Positions 34,392 to 47,960 are shown, numbered from the stretch's first letter. The stretch: DNA of 64,000 nucleotides from Glebionis coronaria (GCA_025667525.1 CM046881.1:495091627-495155626); one strand, 5' to 3'. The notes: generated from the sequence alone by a model not told the origin. Translations and numbers: made by a program.

Positions 34392-35296
34392 AATGGTATC
34401 AAGAGCCATGGGATGATTGTTTAGTTCTTGTGTTTGTGTTCTTGATTCTCGCCATTTTTGATCCATTTTCATACGAACAAAAAATTTTTTGTGTTTTTTT
34501 TGGTTAATCTTGATTTACTTCATCCTATTACTTGTTATAGTGATTTGGTTTTGTCATTTGGGTTAAAAACACAAAATTTTTTGGTTGTTTGATTCATTTT
34601 TTGGCTTAGAATCTTGAATAGTTTGTGTTATTGTACTGTCCGAGAAATAAGGTAAGTGGGTATTCAGTTCGATCTGACTTTGTGTTTGCATAAACCCTGG
34701 GGGTTTCTACTTGCGATCCATAGTCACGATCTGTTGTTACGATCTAACTACGATCAAGGTAAGTTTGGTTAGTACGATCTGTTGTTACGATCCCTAGTAC
34801 GATCCATCGTTACGATCCGTTGTTACGATCTGAATACGATCCTTAGTACGATCCATCAATCCGATCAGAGTGCGATCTCTTCAATACGATAGCTTGGTAC
34901 GATCAAGGCTACGATCAGACTACGATCACTGACTAGGATAAGGGAGTACGATCGCAATACAATCAGGGAGTCCGATCTGAGTGCGATCATAGTGAGTGCG
35001 ATCACTCGTTGCGATCAGAGCACGATCGTTGGGTACGATCATCGTGAGTGCGATCACTCGTTGCGATCAGAGTACGATCGTTGGGTACGATCATAGGGTG
35101 CGATCCACGAGTGCGATCTGAGTACGATCCAACATTCTTTTTCAAAAACTTGTTTTTTGAAAATTTTTAACAAACTTGCAATTTGTGTGTGTAATTTTGA
35201 CTTGGATTTTTTGGTTTATCGAGGACATAATTTAGGGTATTTTAACATTATTTCTCGGCTTTACCACACAACAACAAATACATTTACTTTCTTTCA
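34392..35296 (+). other. Element G leader with PBS and CGATC array
   Basis: The PBS TGGTATCAAGAGCC (34394-34407) matches initiator-Met tRNA with one extra base. After 250 T-rich bases comes the CGATC array (34709-35129), then about 160 bases to gag. No ORF is seen. Confidence 0.88.
34709..35129. repeat. CGATC motif array in element G leader
   Basis: About 30 copies of (T/G)(A/G)CGATC in 420 bases, mostly as TACGATC, spaced 8-20 bases apart and all in direct orientation. A longer unit of about 55 bases (GTGAGTGCGATCACTCG and what follows it) is duplicated near 34991-35095. Confidence 0.92.
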
Positions 35297-38200
35297 TTGA
35301 CCGATCAACTTTGTAAATCTTCACTTATTGAAATGGAGTACACATCTCTTACGGATAAGTCCATCCTCTCGGGTACGGATAATCGTCCACCAATGTTGGT
35401 GAAGACTATGTATGAGGAATGGGCTTCCCGAATGGAACTTTATATGTTGAACAAGGAGAATGGACATCTAATTTGGGCATCGGTGCTCAATGGACCATTA
35501 GATTATGGTACAGTGACGGAAGGTACGACTACTCGTCCTCGCACAACGGGTGAGTTGACTGGAGATATGAAGATTCAAGATAAATGTGATAAGTATGCTA
35601 CAAACATCATTCTCCAAGCCCTTCCTCCAGATGTCTACAAACTCGTCAGCAAGCATAAAGTTGCCAAAGAGTTATGGGATAGAATTCGTGTTCTCATGCA
35701 AGGCACCTCGTTAACTAAACAAGAACGAGAGTGTAAGCTTTATGATACTTTTGATAAGTTTTCCTATGTGCCAGGGGAGACTCTCAATGACTACTATCTG
35801 AGATTTACCCTATTGTTGAATGAGCTAAATATCTATGGCATGGCAATTCCTACCTTTCAATTGAACACCAAGTATTTGAACACTCTTCCTCCAGAATGGA
35901 AAAAATATGTGACGGATGTTAAATTGGCTAAGGACTTGCATAACACCAATGTGGATCAACTTCAAGCTTTTCTTCAACAACACGAATGTCATGTGATCGA
36001 GGCTCGGTTGTCTACACCTCAAGTTCATGATCCACTTGCAATGTATGCTTCTCAACAAAACATGGCTTATACTTATCAACAACCATCATACTTGCAGCAG
36101 CCACCACCACACATCTATCAGCAACCACAGCAACCATCTTATCAACCACCAATGATGCCACAGCAAGAATATCAACAAAGTGTTCATCAACAATCTTTTC
36201 CACATCAACCACCATATCAGACATCACCATCACAAGCCAACACTTCTCCATTGGGCTATACTCCTCAGCAAGGATATTTTCCAATAGAAGCGCAACCAGC
36301 ACAATGAACTTCCACCAATCAAAGCACCGGTCTTTACTCCAATGATACGCCAGCTGATGTTCTAAACCATCTCACAGCCTACTTGTCAAAACTTGTTGCA
36401 ACTAGAGGATTTCCACCAACAAACAATCAGCTCCGCACCTCATCAAATCCTCGACAACAAGCCACCGTTCAAGATGGTCAAGTGATGGTGCAACCTATTC
36501 AGGGAAGGCAAAATTCATATGGACCTCCTACAAGGACTGGGAACAATCAAGGTGTAAATTCTCAAGCTAGTGGAAATGGGAGTCCTAATGGTCCTAAGAG
36601 GGTTGTTACTTGCTACAATTGCCGAGGACAAGGTCATATGGCTAGGGAATGCACTCAGCCGAAAAGGAGGAGGGATGATGCACGGTTTCGTGAGAAGATG
36701 TATTTGGTTGATGCTCAGTCTAAGGGGAAGATTTTGGATTCAGAGGAGTTGGCATTTCTTGCAGACCCAGGGGCAGCAGATACTGAAGGCATTGCAGTCG
36801 TTTCTACTTCTAATGCAGCTTATCAAGCGGACGATCTTGATGCATACGATTCGGATGGTGATGACATTCACTCTGCCCAAGCTGCTCTCGTTGCTAATCT
36901 CTCTCACTACGGTTCTGATGTCATCAGTGAGGTACCAACCACATCTAATAATATTGATGATAACCAACATCAAGTTGGGCATGAAAATGACAACCTCGAA
37001 CAGCATTCGGGAACTAGTAACTCAAATGATATGGTACCCAATCCTACACATTTGAGTGAATCTCAACCAAATGCTATGACGGGTATGAAATCTTATGCTC
37101 AACATGATTTGGTCATGGTGCCTAAACATATTATTGATCAAATGCATATGGCCCTCAGACAATCCGTAGATACCAATTCCACCCTAACTGTTGAGCTTGC
37201 GTTGCATAAAGAAAAGGTCAAAACTTTTGAAATGGTCCCTCAAGAAGAGAAAATAACATGTTCTGAATTTGACCAATTTCGTTTTGAAAAGATTGAACAC
37301 TTGAAAGAAATAGAATCATTAAAAGCTAATATTTCCAATGAATTAAAAGAAAAAGAGTCGGTTGTCAATGATTTTCAGAAACTTAAAATGGATTTTGAAA
37401 CTCTCGAGTCTAAAAAGGTTGAATCGGAAATTAATGCTACCAAACTTCTTAAATTCAATGAACAACAGCTTTTAAAACAATACGCTTCCACAGAAAAGGT
37501 TCATCTTTTAACTAAATCATTTAAAGAACTCGAACTTAAGCGTCTTCAAGATTTACCACCTAATCCCGGTTATGCAAAACAAGCTCAGGAGTATATTCCC
37601 GGTCTTTATGATATGACCATAATTGGCAAATCAAAAGAAGCACCTTTTGTTCGTAGTACTGAGAAGACACAATCACTTGGGGATGAAACTCATTCTAAAA
37701 TGCTTTCAAAATTCCATACAATTGATTATGATCAACATAACAAAGATTAATTTTCGAAAAAGACACGCATTCGCTTACAAAAGGAATTAGCAGAATTAAC
37801 AGTTCTTGTGCCCCAAAGTTTGTCAAATGAAAACCTTCCTAGTACGTCTCCTACACTCGTCAAAAAGGATTTAACAAAGTTAATTCCTCCGGTAAGTAAG
37901 GCGTCCGTTAACTTAAATACGGTTCACCAACACTTAGCGGATTTTGACAAGGTCATTTTGGAACGTACGACGGCCACGGCCATAACGGAAGGTGAATGGA
38001 ACTTTGAGCACACTAGAGCTGCGTTTCGAGATGAAATTGTTCCATTTGTAAACAATGTCAAAGCTTGTCTTCGTAATATTGATCAAGATTTGTTTTTGGA
38101 AATAGAAGAAGTTAGACGTGTTTTCAATGAAATGGAAGATGCTTATGAAAACAGTTTACTTGAAATAGAACGGGTTTCACGCCATAATGATCTGCTTCTG

Positions 38201-39376
38201 AATCAAGTGATGACTCATGATATAGTATCTGTCTGTGTGAATACAAGTGTTGATAATGATTCTATTGTGCATAATGTTGAATCTGTGGATACTGTGGTAG
38301 ATAGTACTTGTCACGAATTTGACGCTGAATTTTTAAAGCTTCAAGATTCATATTCATCGCTTTCAAAACGTTTTGATGAGATTCAAACACATTGTATTTC
38401 GCTTGAATACAAGCAACAATTTATTCAAGAAATCTTTGAAACGTCATTCAAAGGTGTTAATATCGATGATGCAAATTTTGAAAAGAATTTTCGATTGAAT
38501 TTACAATCAAAACAGCGTCAGCCAAGTGACAAGGTTGCTCAATCTTTGCCGATAGACATAGAGAAATATAAGGAGCTTCACTGTGTGAACGTACTTGAGG
38601 CCGCTGAGAATCTTAAACTTGATCTAGATAATCGAGTTTCCAAGATTTTGTCCAAAGTTGATAACTTAAAACAGAAAAATACACGACTCTTCGATTCAGT
38701 ACAGCCCGCATGTGTTGATACCACTGCACAGAATCAATCATTGATTGAACAACTGAATCAAAAGTCGATGGAAATATCTGATTTGAGGAAACAAATTTGT
38801 GATAAGAATCTGGTCATGGCTGAGTTAAAGGAAACACTTCGTACTCTAAAAGGTAAGAATGTTGTGGATAACGCAGCCACTATCTCAGCATCGTCCTCTA
38901 GTGCAATCAAAAGAACCCTTATTGTCGTCACACCACTTAACAAGGGCCCTAGGACTAAACCATCTCAAACTTTGGTCACTAAAGATAAGGCGGAATCAAA
39001 ACCAGCTTCTAATATTCCCGTGTTGCCTTCTATAGGAGTAAGCACCACTACTAAGGCTCAAAGATCTAAGCTTAAACGAAACAAGAAGAATGATAGGATC
39101 TTGCCCCCATCTAGTAGTCAAGTGAAGAAGAAAGTAGAAGCCCATCCTAGGAATGTTATTTCTGTTTTGAATAAAAAGAATCATGTAGCTAAACCTAAAG
39201 GCTCTGCGGTTGTGCAGCGTTCTAAGCCTACTGTGAATTCTAATTTAAAATGTTGGAATCGCAATGAATGTATGTTTTCTAGTCGTCATGATTCTTGCCT
39301 TATTGACCATGTGAATGAGATGCATGCCCGGAAAAATGGATTAGAATGGAAACCGACTGGGAAAGTGTTAACCTAA
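35297..39376 (+). pseudogene. Element G gag with long coiled-coil region, three in-frame stops
   Basis: One reading frame from 35297 (or the more likely Met at 35333, MEYTSLTDKS) to 39376, interrupted by TGA 36305, TAA 37748 and TAA 39374. The first part is a copia-type gag (NRPPMLVKTMYEEWASRMEL, ELWDRIRVLMQGTSLTKQER, YDTFDKFSY, LNDYYLRF), then a Gln/Pro-rich stretch. The second part has one zinc knuckle (CYNCRGQGHMAREC), then LAFLADPGAAD and a long predicted coiled coil (about 37220-37520). The third part is again helical and ends in a Lys-rich linker with a CWNRNECMF motif. The long insert between gag and protease is typical of some Asteraceae copia families from memory. Every stop is one C-to-T step from a Gln or Arg codon. 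Confidence 0.9.
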
Positions 39377-40565
39377 GTTGGTTGGATGTGGCGCCCCACT
39401 GGTAGAACTTTCACTATAGTAGGAAATAGGTGCCCTTTAACTAGGATCACTCCCACTGAAGTGAAGAAAGCGTGCCGTTTAACTAGGAGTACCAAGGCTA
39501 CCAAAACACAAGCGTGTCCTTTAACTAGGAACACCAACACTACTGTAGGAACAAAGTGCCCTTTAAATAGGTCTACTCCCACTGTAGTGCCCGCTAATAA
39601 TCCAAAACCTAAGAAAATTGGAACAGTAAAACCTGTTAGTGCTAAAACTCACATTAGAAAACGCAGGAAATCTAAGGATAACACAAATGTTAGCAATTCT
39701 GATAATAACATATATGTATCTGCTAACACTTCGGAACCAATAGTTTCCAACGCTTGTCTACTGTTGTGGTTGAAAACAGGTGGTCCAAATTGTTCTCTGG
39801 TATTTGGACTCTGGTTGCTCCAAGCATATGACCGGAGATCGCTCTCAGCTCAGAAATTTCGTCAGCAAGTTTCTTGGTACAGTTCGATTTGGTAATGATC
39901 ATATTGCAAAGATAATGGGTTACGGTGAATATCATATTGGGAATGTTATAATTTCGAGAGTGTATTATGTGGAAGGTCTCGGTCACAACTTATTTTCTGT
40001 GGGACAATTTTGTGATGCAAACCTAGAAGTTGCTTTTCGAGAGCATACATGCTTCATTCGTAATTTGGAAGGGGTTGATTTATTGAAAGGTACTCGAGGG
40101 AATAATTTGTATACTTTGTCTCTACAAGACATGATGGCCGCTTCTCCCGTATGTCTTCTCTCCAAAGCATCGAAGACTAAGTCATGGTTATGGCATCAAC
40201 GGTTATCTCATCTTAACTTTGACGCTATTAACCACTTGGCGAAAAACGAACTTGTTTGTGGTCTTCCTAAATTATCATTTCACAAGGATCATTTGTGTTC
40301 CGCGTGTACAATGGGGAAAAGCACTAAGAAATCATACAAACCCAAGACGGAAGACACCAACCAAGAGAAACTTTATCTGTTGCATATGGATCTTTGTGGA
40401 CCAATGCGTATTGAAAGTCTTAGTGGCAAAAAGTACATCCTCGTAATTGTCGATGATTACTCTCGGTTTACATGGGTGAAATTTCTTAAAGCAAAAAATG
40501 AGGCACCTAAATTCATCATCAGATTTCTCAAGATGATTCAAGTGCATCTCAACACTACTGTCTGA
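39377..40565 (+). pseudogene. Element G protease and integrase N-terminal part
   Basis: After TAA 39374 the same frame resumes to about 39790 with a repeated TRxTxxTxxxxxCPLTR-like linker (four copies, 39420-39590). A single-base frameshift near 39795 then leads into the protease active site (WYLDSGCSKHMTG). The copia integrase zinc finger (WHQRLSHLNF, then CSACTMGKS) and core follow (LHMDLCGPM, VIVDDYSRFTW). It stops at TGA 40563 within the core. The protease DSG and the zinc ligands are present. Confidence 0.9.
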
Positions 40566-43241
40566 CGCATTCGTACAGATAATGGAACCGAATTTGTGAA
40601 TCAAATTTTGCGAGATTATTATGAAGAAGTTGGCATATCTCATGAAACATCTGTTGCACGCACTCCACAACAAAACGGTGTCGTTGAAAGGCGAAATCGC
40701 ACACTTATGGAAGCTGCTCGAACGATGTTAATTTACGCAAAGGCTCCATTGTTTTTATGGGCAGAAGCAGTATCTACAGTAGTGTACACCCAAAACCGGT
40801 CACTAATTCGTAAACGCCATGGTAAAACACCTTATGAGCTTCTCCATGGAAAAGTACCAGATTTATCATATCTTCATGTATTTGGTTCTCTTTGCTATCC
40901 AAACAATGATGGTGACAATTTGGGAAAACTTCAACCAAAGGCTGATATTGGTATTTTCATTGGTTACGCACCCGCAAAGAAGGAATATCGAATCTACAAC
41001 CGTTACTCTCGCAAGATCCTCAAAACTATGAATGTTGATTTTGATGAGCTGACAGCAATGGCTTTTGAGCAAAGCAGCTCTGAACCCGCACTTCATGAAA
41101 TGGGACCCAGTAACATTAGTTCTGGTCTTGTCCCAAACAACCCTACTTCATCATCATTTACACCACCTTCTAGGACTGAATGGGATACGTTGTTTCAACC
41201 GTTCTTTGATGAATTCTTTACTCCTCCAAGTATTGTTGCTCCAGAACCTGAGGTAATAGCTCCGGTAACCGAAGTTGTCGCTCTAGCAACCGAAGCACAA
41301 TCAGATACGTCTGCACCTACAATTGGTCTAGATATACCATCAACAAGTAATTCTCAACCAACACCTGTTTCAACTACCCATGTCATGCCTATTGATGATG
41401 AAGAGGATGATGATGATCACGATTTGGAATTCGCTCAAATGCGTGAACTTCCATTCTTTGGTGTACCAATTCCCGACCCTAATCAAGCCGGGTCGTCCAC
41501 CTCAGAGGAAGCTCCTTCTACAGTTTACTCTAATCCACGGATTCGTGAACATGACAGCAAGTGGACAAAGGATCATCCTATAGATTCTATTATTGGTAAC
41601 CCTAATCGTCCGGTATCCACACGAAGTCAGTTACAAGAAAGTACAATGTTTTGTCACTTTGATGCTTTTCTCACTGAAGTTGAACCTAAGACATGGCAAC
41701 AAGCTTTTACTCAATCATGTTGGATAAAAGCTATGCAAGAAGAACTTAATGAATTTATACGTCTTGAAGTATGGGAACTTGTCCCATGCCCGGATCAAGT
41801 GCAGTTACTCACTTTGAAATGGGTTTACAAGGTGAAACTCGATGAGTTAGGCGGAATATTGAAGAACAAAGCTCGACTAGTAGCTCGTGGATACAAGCAA
41901 TTATTGGGCATCGACTTTATGGAATCCTTTGCACCTATTGCCCGTTTGGAAGCTATTAGACTATTCCTCGCTTATGAAGCCCACATGAATATGATCGTCT
42001 ATCAGATGGATGTAAAGACAGCATTTCTGAATGGTGAAATCAAGGAAGAAGTCTATGTTCAATAGCTGGATGGTTTTGTGAATCCTTATTATCCTAATCA
42101 TGTGTACAAGCTTAAGAAGGCTCTCTATGGGTTGAAGCAAGCTCCTCGCGCATGGTATGATCTATTGTCACAATTCCTCATTACGCAAGGCTTCGCTAAA
42201 GGCAAGGTGGATCCCACGCTGTTCATTCAGAAACGAGGTAAAGATATGATTATGGTACAAATATATGTTGATGATATTATATTTTCAGCCTCGACATAAA
42301 CCTTATCGGATGAGTTTGGGACACTCATGTCTTCCAAGTTTAAGATGTCAATGATGGGAAAGGTATCATTCTTCTTAGGTCTTCAGATATCTCAGAGTCC
42401 CAGAGGCATCTTTATCAATCAATCCAAGTATGCCATTGAATCGCTTAAGAAGTATAAGATGGAATCTTGCGACCCCGTGGATACTCCAATGGTGGAACGA
42501 ACTAAGCTTGATGCAGATCCACATGGAGTTGCCGTTGATCCGACACTTTATCGTGGAATGATCGGTACTCTTCTGTATATCACAGCCAGTCGACCTGATC
42601 TTCAGTTTGCTATATGTATGTGTGTCAGGTATCAAACTAGGCCTACTGAGTTACACTTAGCTACTGATAAAGGATCTTTCGATATCTTAAAGGAACATTT
42701 AATAGGGGACTTTGGTATTCGAAGGACTATTGCACTAATGGCATATGCAGATGCGGATCACGCGGGTTGTCAAGATACAAGGCGTAGCACGAGTGGAACT
42801 TTGCAACTATTAGGAGATCGACTAATCAGTTGGGCATCGAAAAGGCAGAAAAGCGCTGCAATTTCAAGTACGGAAGCAGAATACATAGCTATGTCCGGTT
42901 GCTGTGCTCAAATTCTTTGGATGAGATCGCAATTAACCGACTATGGTCTAGGTTTCAACAAGATTCCGATGTACTGCGACAACAAAAGTGCAATTGCCTT
43001 ATGCTGCAACAATGTTCAATTCTCCCGGTCGAAGCATATTGACATTCGCTACCACTTCATCAAGGAGCAAGTGGAAAATGGAGTAATCGAGCTTTACTTT
43101 GTCCGATCTGAGTATCAACTGGCGGATATTTTCACGAAGGCTTTAGATCGCGCTCGAATTGAATTTTTGGCCGACAAGCTAGGAATGAGAACTTTCTCGC
43201 CTAAGACTCTAAAGGAACTAGCAGATGAAGCGAAAGAATAG
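40566..43241 (+). pseudogene. Element G integrase core, RT and RNase H
   Basis: The same frame as the preceding piece, interrupted by TAG 42063 and TAA 42297. Integrase: [10 protein letters not shown] and [14 protein letters not shown] with the catalytic Glu. [14 protein letters not shown], then [25 protein letters not shown] and IYVDDIIF (active site). RNase [54 protein letters not shown] and LADIFTKAL, ending at TAG 43239-43241. A stretch before RNase H (about 42640-42710) is scrambled compared with the usual copia sequence. The gene order INT-RT-RH confirms Ty1/copia. Confidence 0.93.
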
Positions 43242-46103
43242 TCTTGGTAAAACTATTCTCCGTATCCTTGGTGATCATTTGTATATATTGTTTATATTTT
43301 TATCCTCAAAAGCAAAATACAAAAATATAAAACCATATAAAAACCATGAAAATTGAAAAATTCAGAAAAATCCAAAAATATTTTTTTACTTTATTTTTCA
43401 AAGGCATGTCTTTTGGTACGATAATATTTACGGCCTTAGAAATGTTGATTAATATTGACACGGCGCCATAAATAGAGTTCGTACAAAAGTTGTAAATATT
43501 TCATAAAACATGCCCTTATGGCTTGTAGTTATTTCAGACTGCAACCCGGTTTTCATTTTAAAGTCAAGTATTTCTTATGAAAGCTTTGGCTCACAACGGG
43601 AATTAATTTTCTCGGGCAAGGTTTACTTTAAAACTTTGTAAGGGATCAAGTTTACTTTATAACTTGGTCTAACACAAATCTATGTACGTTTCAGTGCATC
43701 TATTTGTTAAAACAAGAGAAGTCTTGTTTTTATGAAGCTATCATCTCGACAACCATAGCAATCTACAATTGGTATCTACATACTCGACGATGCGACTACT
43801 CAACCGACGACTACAGCTCTTTCAATAGAACACGGGTCAACAATTGAGGGGGAGCAATTGTCAAGCATTCAGAATCTTCGATGCCGAAAGTGCCAAGTTC
43901 ACAAGTTGGTGTCAAGAATACAATACCAATCGTACATGTGGTGTCAAGAGATGACTTCAGACGTGACGAGGCGACCAACATATGTTGACAAGAACCATTT
44001 GATCTTATCATATGATGATTCTCATCTATCAGGTCCAACCTTGTCAATTCTTTTTTAATATGGTGAATCTATGATCATGCTACAAATCGATATCATATCT
44101 CATACATTTGATATCATGAAGATGAAATGGACTTGCATTTTTTTTCCCAAAACCTTTGTTAAAACTTCATTAAATCAATTGATATTAAAAACATCGATTG
44201 GGTTAATATTTTTAATATTGGGGAGAAAATGTGATTTAATATGGTATATTATCACAAATGGTTTGACTTAATGTGCTGGCTCATCCCGACATGTGCGAAA
44301 TGTTTTCGAATATCATGGCATATGTTAAGGGGGAGCAAAATAGATTTGCTATATCAAAATGGATTTTCATGGTGACATATACTTACCCGAAACCCATTTA
44401 TTTCACGACGATGAAGATTGTGGTGACATAAGGATGGTAGGATAGGTTAAGTCCTATGATTCTTCCAGAACCGGAGGAATCTTCCCAAGGACATTCCATA
44501 GCTAGAAACAGTAGTCCTTAGGAAAGATGGAGAAAGATTATGAACGTAGCTGAATGCCGACCAAGTACTTAAGTTAGCACTGGAACAATCACAACAAGGT
44601 GCTAGTTATGACGTATTGGTAAGCATTGAAGGGGTTGAAGAATGAAAAAGAATTGTAAAGATAAAGGGTGTAAAGAAAGAAGCCCTCCTTACAACTTAGG
44701 CAGAAACCGGGTCAACACATATGCTATTGAGATCATTTTAATGATTCTTGATATTGAAGACAGACATTATGGACCCAGTGATGCAATGCACAACCCATTC
44801 CAGCTAACTCAGATATCTCTCAAAAGGTATTTGTTTTAATCACACGGAGACAACACGTTATCTATTGATTTATTCACTCAGAATAAATTGGTATTGAAAA
44901 GGTGGCACTCCTCTCCAGCCTCCGATCACTAAAATCCAAAATGCACGATCGAGTCTAGAGCCATTTGAGATCATCAAATATCTCATTAGGACACACTTTC
45001 ATATTTCCTTGCTTCTTCACACACTGTGAAAAGTAAGAAAGATTTTAAGAGTCCTACGCAAAATCTTCATGATCTTGCCTGAACATCCGAGTAATACGAA
45101 AGTATTTACAATGAAGATGGAAATCCTTCTTGAGCGAATATCAAAAAGCTCATGGTAGGTGACTTGTGCGATTCTTTATGAATCAAACTTGTGATAACTG
45201 GAAAGCAACAGCTGTTTAATTCGTAACTGAATTTAAGCACGTTCCAGGCCTCTACGCAATATCTTTGTGATCTTGCCAGAACACTCAGAGTGATACCTTA
45301 GTGTTCACAGTGATGAGTGGAAAACTTCTAGTGTTAACCTCAAACAACACTTGGTAGGTAACTTGCAAGATTCTGTACGAATCAAGCTCGTGACAACTGG
45401 AAAGCAACGATGGTGTGGTTCTTAATTAAATTTCACTTGTTCCAGGAACATGAATTGACGGCTTCAAATCATGCGGATACTTTTATCCAAATGATTCACT
45501 CTTTACGTTCGCAGTCAGCTTTGGACGGTCGAGTAAAGAGAACGGGTTTACCCGCGAAATCCTGTCAGGAAGTTACTTAATTGAAACTATCCGTCACGGG
45601 TACGATATCTAATATCGTCCAACGGTCTTCACCGATCGGAGGTAAAATGCTACCGAATTAGAATGAAATGTTCAAAGCCATTTCGTTCATGTCTACTTAT
45701 GTTGCGGTATTTGAAGACGGTGGCGTTGCGGGATCCAAGAAGAAGTCGTCCCCGCATGCTTATACTTTATGCACTTAATATCTCATCTAATTCAAGAAAG
45801 CCTAAAAGTTAAGTCTTCCGCTGTTTCAAACTCTGAAGCTTTCAAGAATTACGAAGGTATAAGTATGTGGGACGTGAGGTCACGAAGAGGCGAAGATCAC
45901 AAGTGATAGATGCACGAGATCAAGGCAAGAGATTAATGCTCAAAGATTGATATCAAAGATCACATCAGCATGTTCACCAGAAAAGAAAAAGAAAAAGAAA
46001 GACGAAGACTACGAGCTCAAGACAAGCATAGTATGCTAGGTTTATTTCATTATTGTAAATCGGGTAACGCCCTTGTTTTGAGTGACCTCCCTTAGGGGGA
46101 GAT
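43242..46103 (+). other. Element G long 3' non-coding region
   Basis: 2.86 kb after RNase H with no credible gene (65-66 codon frames only). It holds three gggggag purine tracts: near 43849, near 44329 and the PPT (CTTAGGGGGAGAT, 46091-46103). It also holds a diverged tandem duplication of about 195 bases at 45052-45446. The remainder is unique sequence without recognised motifs. Confidence 0.8.
45052..45446. repeat. Two-copy tandem repeat of about 195 bp in element G
   Basis: Copy one (about 45052-45248) and copy two (about 45249-45446) both run from CCTNTACGCAAxATCTT through GATCTTGCC, TGGTAGGT, AACTGGAAAGCAAC and end at TTCCAGG. They differ at many sites, so the duplication is old. Confidence 0.8.
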
Positions 46104-46425
46104 TGTTGGAAATACGTTTTACGTATTAGAAAGGATCGGTCACTCCAACAATATTCAATGTTATAGCTCGTAGTTTAGTTATTTACATTCATTAAACAAA
46201 GCCCAAAACCGAGCCCATGAAGTGTATGGGCCGGCGGCCTTATGTAAACCCAAGCCCATTTCATGGGCTTGGGTATATAAACCCTCTCCTTAGATGGAGA
46301 GGGTGGTGTGGTTTCATTATTTACACATAGTAAACTTTGGTTTCTCTCTCTAAGTGTGTGTGTAATCCACCATCTCTCTATCTCTCTCTCTCTCTAAAAA
46401 CATAAGCAAGATTTACATTTCTACA
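46104..46425 (+). repeat. Element G 3' LTR
   Basis: 322 bp, the partner of 34072-34391, with a TATA box at about 46273-46280. Followed by CTGTC. Confidence 0.96.
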
Positions 46426-46430
46426 CTGTC

Positions 46431-46509
46431 AACGCTTGATTTCTTCTTAACAACGTCCTGATTGCTCTTGTCAGCGTCCAAGTGTACTGGCTACATTTTA
46501 TTCCAAACA
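46431..46509 (-). repeat. Element E 3' LTR, initial part
   Basis: On the minus strand this starts TGTTTGGAATAAAATG right after the purine tract. It contains the remaining 21-base units (CAACGCTTGATTTCTTCTT and relatives) up to the CTGTC target site. Confidence 0.65.
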
Positions 46510-47960
46510 ATCCTCCCCTAAACTTGATATCTACTCTAGTAATCAAGTTTCTGAATAAAAACTAAGAACTAGGAGGATTCTTACAAATCTTATCAAATTG
46601 GTAATAAACATATCTAATCAAATCTTTGGCCACATCACTTGAGTAGTCAATCTCCAGCTGTGTTGTCTTCATCTTTTCCAAAACTTCTTTGGACATGGGA
46701 TACTCAGCATCCACAAGAAGATATTCAAAAAACTTTGTAGAGCTCAAATGATACACACCAGTTGCTGAATATAGACGTCATTGAAGTCCACTGATATCAT
46801 CCTCAAGATCCTTCCACACTGGATCTTCTTCTTCTGGTACACACATTCTCTTGAATGTTGACCAAAGCTTTATTACATTTACTGAAGTAGGTGCTTCAGT
46901 CTCATACTTGGCCAGCAGTAACCTCCAAAGGTCTGCCAAGTCTTCCCTATCCATACTTTCAAACAAAGACATAAGAGTAGTAAAAGTGTGTACCTCTTTC
47001 CCATATCTGCCAATCATCCAAAACCCACTTGCATCTTCTTCATAACTAATGATAGAGTTTCTGGAATCATGAGGTAACACTTTTACCATATCTGAAGCTT
47101 CCATGGGTGAGAGCTTAATACTCTTTCTAATAACAGCTTCACTGGGATTCACTCTATTCAAATCTGAAGGAAACTTAAGTGGAACTCCCTTCTTTAATGG
47201 TCTTGGTACAATCATAGCCTTTTGAATCTCCATCTCCTCTGCATGTTCTTCTTTCCTTTCATCTGAAAGAAGTCTGATAGTGTTCATCTCTTGCACTCAT
47301 GCCCAAATAGGATAAGCCTTATATTCCAATTCTTCAAAGAACAATTCCTGCAACTTCTGAAAAGTCCAACCTCCTTGATGACATCTAAGCAACATATAAT
47401 AAAGCTCCCTTCTATCTCTCTTAGACTGTGAGAAAACTTTGTTGGCCTTATATTTTAGGATTACCTTGCAATCCTTTTGAATCCTAAGAAGAATCTCCAA
47501 TCCCCAAATCTGATCTGATAAAGACATATATGGATTCTCCATGACCTTATTCTCCCAAGAAAAGTACATCTGGGCAACTTCTGGCATCTCATAATCTACC
47601 TTCAACTTCAATTCTGCAAGTTTTTCTCTTGCCAACACATCACCATATTCAAGTCTTTCTGGTTCTTCAATTATCATAACACTTGAATCTGTGCTTTCAT
47701 CATTACTTCCTTCTTGTTCCTCAGAAGTGACCACAAATGGTGACTCAATAACTTTCTTCTTTTCTTGTTCTATAAGTTGTGCAGCCAACATTGAATCAAA
47801 TTGTACTTGTGTTGCATCCTTTGGAACCTCTGTTTCTACCATGATTCCTTTACCCTTATCTAATGCATCAATGATGGGTAAAGATGATGATGGTACCTGT
47901 GAATACACTTCCTTGATGATAGCTGATGACTGTAAAACATCAACCATATCTGCAGGTTTA

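Larger units (their letters stand above)
34072..46425 (+). mobile_element. Element G: Ty1/copia retrotransposon, 12.35 kb
   Basis: A plus-strand element with TSD CTGTC (34067-34071 and 46426-46430), short LTRs (320 and 322 bp, roughly 98% alike), a Met-tRNA PBS, a leader with a CGATC array, copia-order gag-protease-integrase-RT-RNase H, 2.9 kb of 3' non-coding DNA and a PPT. The coding region carries six in-frame stops and one frameshift. It inserted into the 21-bp repeat of element E's LTR, 124 bases from element F. Confidence 0.96.
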
